Positions 61,861-64,000 of a stretch of DNA of 64,000 nucleotides are shown here, in pieces. Source of the stretch: Danio rerio (taxonomy: Eukaryota > Chordata > Actinopteri > Cypriniformes > Danionidae); the NCBI RefSeq assembly GCF_049306965.1, contig NC_133176.1, forward strand, positions 772,001-836,000, given 5' to 3'. Every line of letters starts with the position of its first letter. Position 1 is the first letter of the stretch. The position numbers and the translations under genes were made by a program. The notes beneath the pieces were generated by a model. It had not been told where the DNA came from and ran no database searches. It saw nothing but the letters and a program-made list of their open reading frames with translations.

Positions 61861-63120
61861 TGTTTCTTATGTTTTACACTATCGGTTTGTAGAGGAGGGT
61901 TTCAGTTCGACACACACGCACACACATCCTGATTGCTTCATTAATGGACAGACAGCATTATTGTGGCATCAGAAATCTGAACGCTGGTTTTAAATAGTGG
62001 CTCATGAGATCTGGATTGCCGTTTATATCTGGACTAAAAAAAAAATGAGAATCCTGTTTTCTCTGAGTAAAAAAAATTATATATTATATAGTAACAGAAA
62101 AATTAGTTAATTGGAAATATTAACTAGAATGTGTGTACTACTGTTATTGTTTTTATAACCGTTTTATTTCTGCATTTGTTGTTTTTTTATTTATTCTTTA
62201 TAATTTTGTATATAATTTGTTGAAAATGGTAATTGATTCATTCATTCACCACAGCGGAATGAACCGCCAACATATTCACAGCAGTTATACATGCACAGTT
62301 TTACACAGCGGATGCTTTTCCAGCTGCAACCCAGTACTGGGAAACACCCATTCACACTCGTTCACACATACACTACGGCTAATTTAGTTGATCAATTCCC
62401 CTATAGCGCATGTGTTTGGACTGTGGGGGAAATCGGAGTTAAAGTTTTGGAAAAGTCATGGAGAACTGATATTTGTATTCTTGAATTTAGGTTAGTTGTC
62501 TTCTTTTTCTGTCCTTGGCAGATCACATACTCTACTCTCACATTATTAGTGCGGTGTCAGCATGATCTGAATCAATTTTACATAGATATAAATTGAAACT
62601 AAATAGATTGCTGCATGTTTTATGATATGCTGTAATAAATTTTAACATGTATTGTTAATTAACATGCATAAGTAGACATTGCATGAAACATTAGGTCATG
62701 ACAATTTACTCAAAGTCTTGGAAAAATCATGGAATTTTAGCAGTAAAAATGTGTATGAACCCTGTATAAGTATGTGTGTTTAGTTTTCATTTACAATAAA
62801 ATTTTAGGAGTTATATTGTATGATAATTTTGATTTTAAATAGATCAATTTAATTTAAGCTAGTAGTGATTACAATTTTTTTATAAACTATAGTTTTTATA
62901 AATTAAACTAAACTAAAAATGTATATATTCTTGACAACCGGTGAATTTAAATATTTGATTTTAATAATAAAAAGCTTAATGTTATTATTTTTTATTTTAT
63001 TTCACTTAGCATTTATTTTCTTGCAATTAGCCATTATGCATTTCATTGTATTTAATAGTTAACTAATATTGACTCTGTTATGTACTTATTTTATGTCAGT
63101 TTTAGTTTTAAGGTAGAGTT
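61861..63120. other. A/T-rich region with a SINE fragment, no gene
   Basis: Apart from the DANA fragment at 62235, I see only A/T-rich DNA. Confidence 0.4.
62235..62440 (-). mobile_element. DANA-type SINE fragment
   Basis: ATTCATTCA tail, CACCACAGCGGAATGAACCG, CCAGCTGCAACCCAGTACTG, CACTACGGCTAATTTAG and TGTTTGGACTGTGGGGGA. The head is missing. Confidence 0.85.
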
Positions 63121-63472
63121 AGGCATCACGGTGGCTTATTGGTTAGCACTGTTACATCACAACAAGAAGGTTGCTAGTTCGAGTCCCATCTGGGCCAATT
63201 GGTGTTTCTGTGTGAAGTTTGCATGTTCTCCCCGTGTTGGCGTGGGTTTCCACCGGGTGCACCAGTTTCCCCCAGTCCAAACACATGCTCTATAGGGGAA
63301 CTGATCAACTACATTGGCCGTAGTGTACACGTGTGTGTGTGTGTGTTTCCCAGTACTGGGTTGCAGCTGGAAAGGCATCCGCTGTGTCAAACATATGCTG
63401 GATTAGTTGGCGGTTCATTCCGCTGTGGTGAACTCTGATGAATAAAGGGACTAAGCCGATAAGAAAATGAAT
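63121..63472 (+). mobile_element. DANA-type SINE, full length
   Basis: The tRNA-like head (GGTGGCTTATTGGTTAGCAC; B box AGTTCGAGTCC), body (GCATGTTCTCCCCGTGTTGG, GTTTCCCCCAGTCCAAACAC) and 3' end (GGGACTAAGCCGATAAG, AATGAATG) are all present in order. The best-preserved copy in the window. Confidence 0.94.
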
Positions 63473-63765
63473 GTAACTTAAGTCACTAAATGAAATGAGA
63501 AATGTTGTCTTGACAACTTTCTGGTTTATTTTATTATAAGCTTATGTTTATTTCAAGAACTCAAATGTAACTTTGGGAATGTTAACTTTAACAATCCTGA
63601 ACTCCATAAAATACAAATGTATTATTATTATTACAGCTTATTTAATACAACCCTTTATTTAATTTAATTTAATTTAATGACATTTTATTTTATAACCGAG
63701 TTGTACACTTCAACTCAAGTCAATCGTTCTGTTCACTGACGTTTGCTATTGCAGCTTTTTATTTG

Positions 63766-64000
63766 TTAAAAGTGCTTCTTAGCATAGCAGAGAAAGCTAA
63801 TAAAGTCTGATTTAGCACGTGTACGCTGAGCAGGACAGTCTTGTATGAGCACGTTCGGTCTGTCAGTATTACTGAAGTGTTTCATCATCGACTTTCTTGC
63901 CACCGAAACTTCCGTATCATTGAAGCGTGTGTGGTTAAAGTCAGCAGTTTTCAGATGTGTTGGTTCGACTGATAACATCACATTCCTGTGGCTTCTTTAC
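63766..64000 (-). other. unresolved minus-strand ORF end followed by AATAAA
   Basis: A 71-codon ORF (from 63981) ends with TAA at 63766, and AATAAA follows within a few bases. Contains SVARKSMMKHFSNTDRPNV. No family was recognised. It could be the terminal exon of a gene to the right or part of a repeat; the window ends too soon to tell. Confidence 0.25.

Overview
This window is vertebrate nuclear DNA from a cyprinid fish, most likely zebrafish (Danio rerio) or a close Danio relative. The reasons are split genes with GT-AG introns, vertebrate proteins, many copies of the DANA-type tRNA-derived SINE with its (ATGA)n tail, Tc1/mariner and hAT-like elements, L2-type LINE fragments, and abundant (CA)n, (TA)n and (GATA)n tracts. 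Species assignment is inference from repeat families recalled from memory.

I find seven protein-coding genes. Six could be rebuilt exon by exon with consistent splice phase: blzf1 (golgin-45, +, 37-7382, 5' end outside the window); trmt10c (mitochondrial RNase P/tRNA methyltransferase subunit, -, 12497-15518); txnl4b (+, 17426-21003); an ARB2/FAM172-domain gene of the fam172b type (-, 22219-25944); mrpl16 (+, 28159-33830); and cenpq (+, 37554-52962, with a probable non-coding first exon near 36.2 kb). The seventh is an intronless-CDS rhodopsin-class GPCR resembling leukotriene B4 and chemoattractant receptors (-, 55803-56876), with a probable 5' non-coding exon near 61.8 kb. Reconstructed lengths agree with remembered human orthologues (trmt10c 403 aa, txnl4b 149 aa, mrpl16 254 aa, cenpq 257 aa).

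Two head-to-head pairs occur: trmt10c/txnl4b about 1.9 kb apart and fam172b-like/mrpl16 about 2.2 kb apart, measured start codon to start codon. txnl4b and fam172b-like converge tail to tail, as do cenpq and the GPCR. The genes do not form one pathway: they serve Golgi tethering, mitochondrial tRNA processing, splicing, mitochondrial translation, the kinetochore and extracellular signalling.

Most of the remaining sequence is repeat. The most striking pieces are a 31-bp minisatellite of about 50 copies with a palindromic core inside blzf1; a foldback hAT-like element with a perfect 8-bp target duplication nested in another element (53.4-55.2 kb); a 1.3-kb inverted-repeat element centred on a long (TA)n tract in cenpq intron 1; degenerate tandem arrays of about 114, 197, 200 and 230 bp; and two Tc1-like copies sharing the same internal deletion. 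The fam172b-like protein has Gly where its paralogue has the nucleophile-position Ser. Many introns use TG-repeat tracts as their 3' splice-site context. I saw no LTR retrovirus-like or capsid-bearing element, no CRISPR array and no rRNA. I see no evidence of a wholly new biological system.
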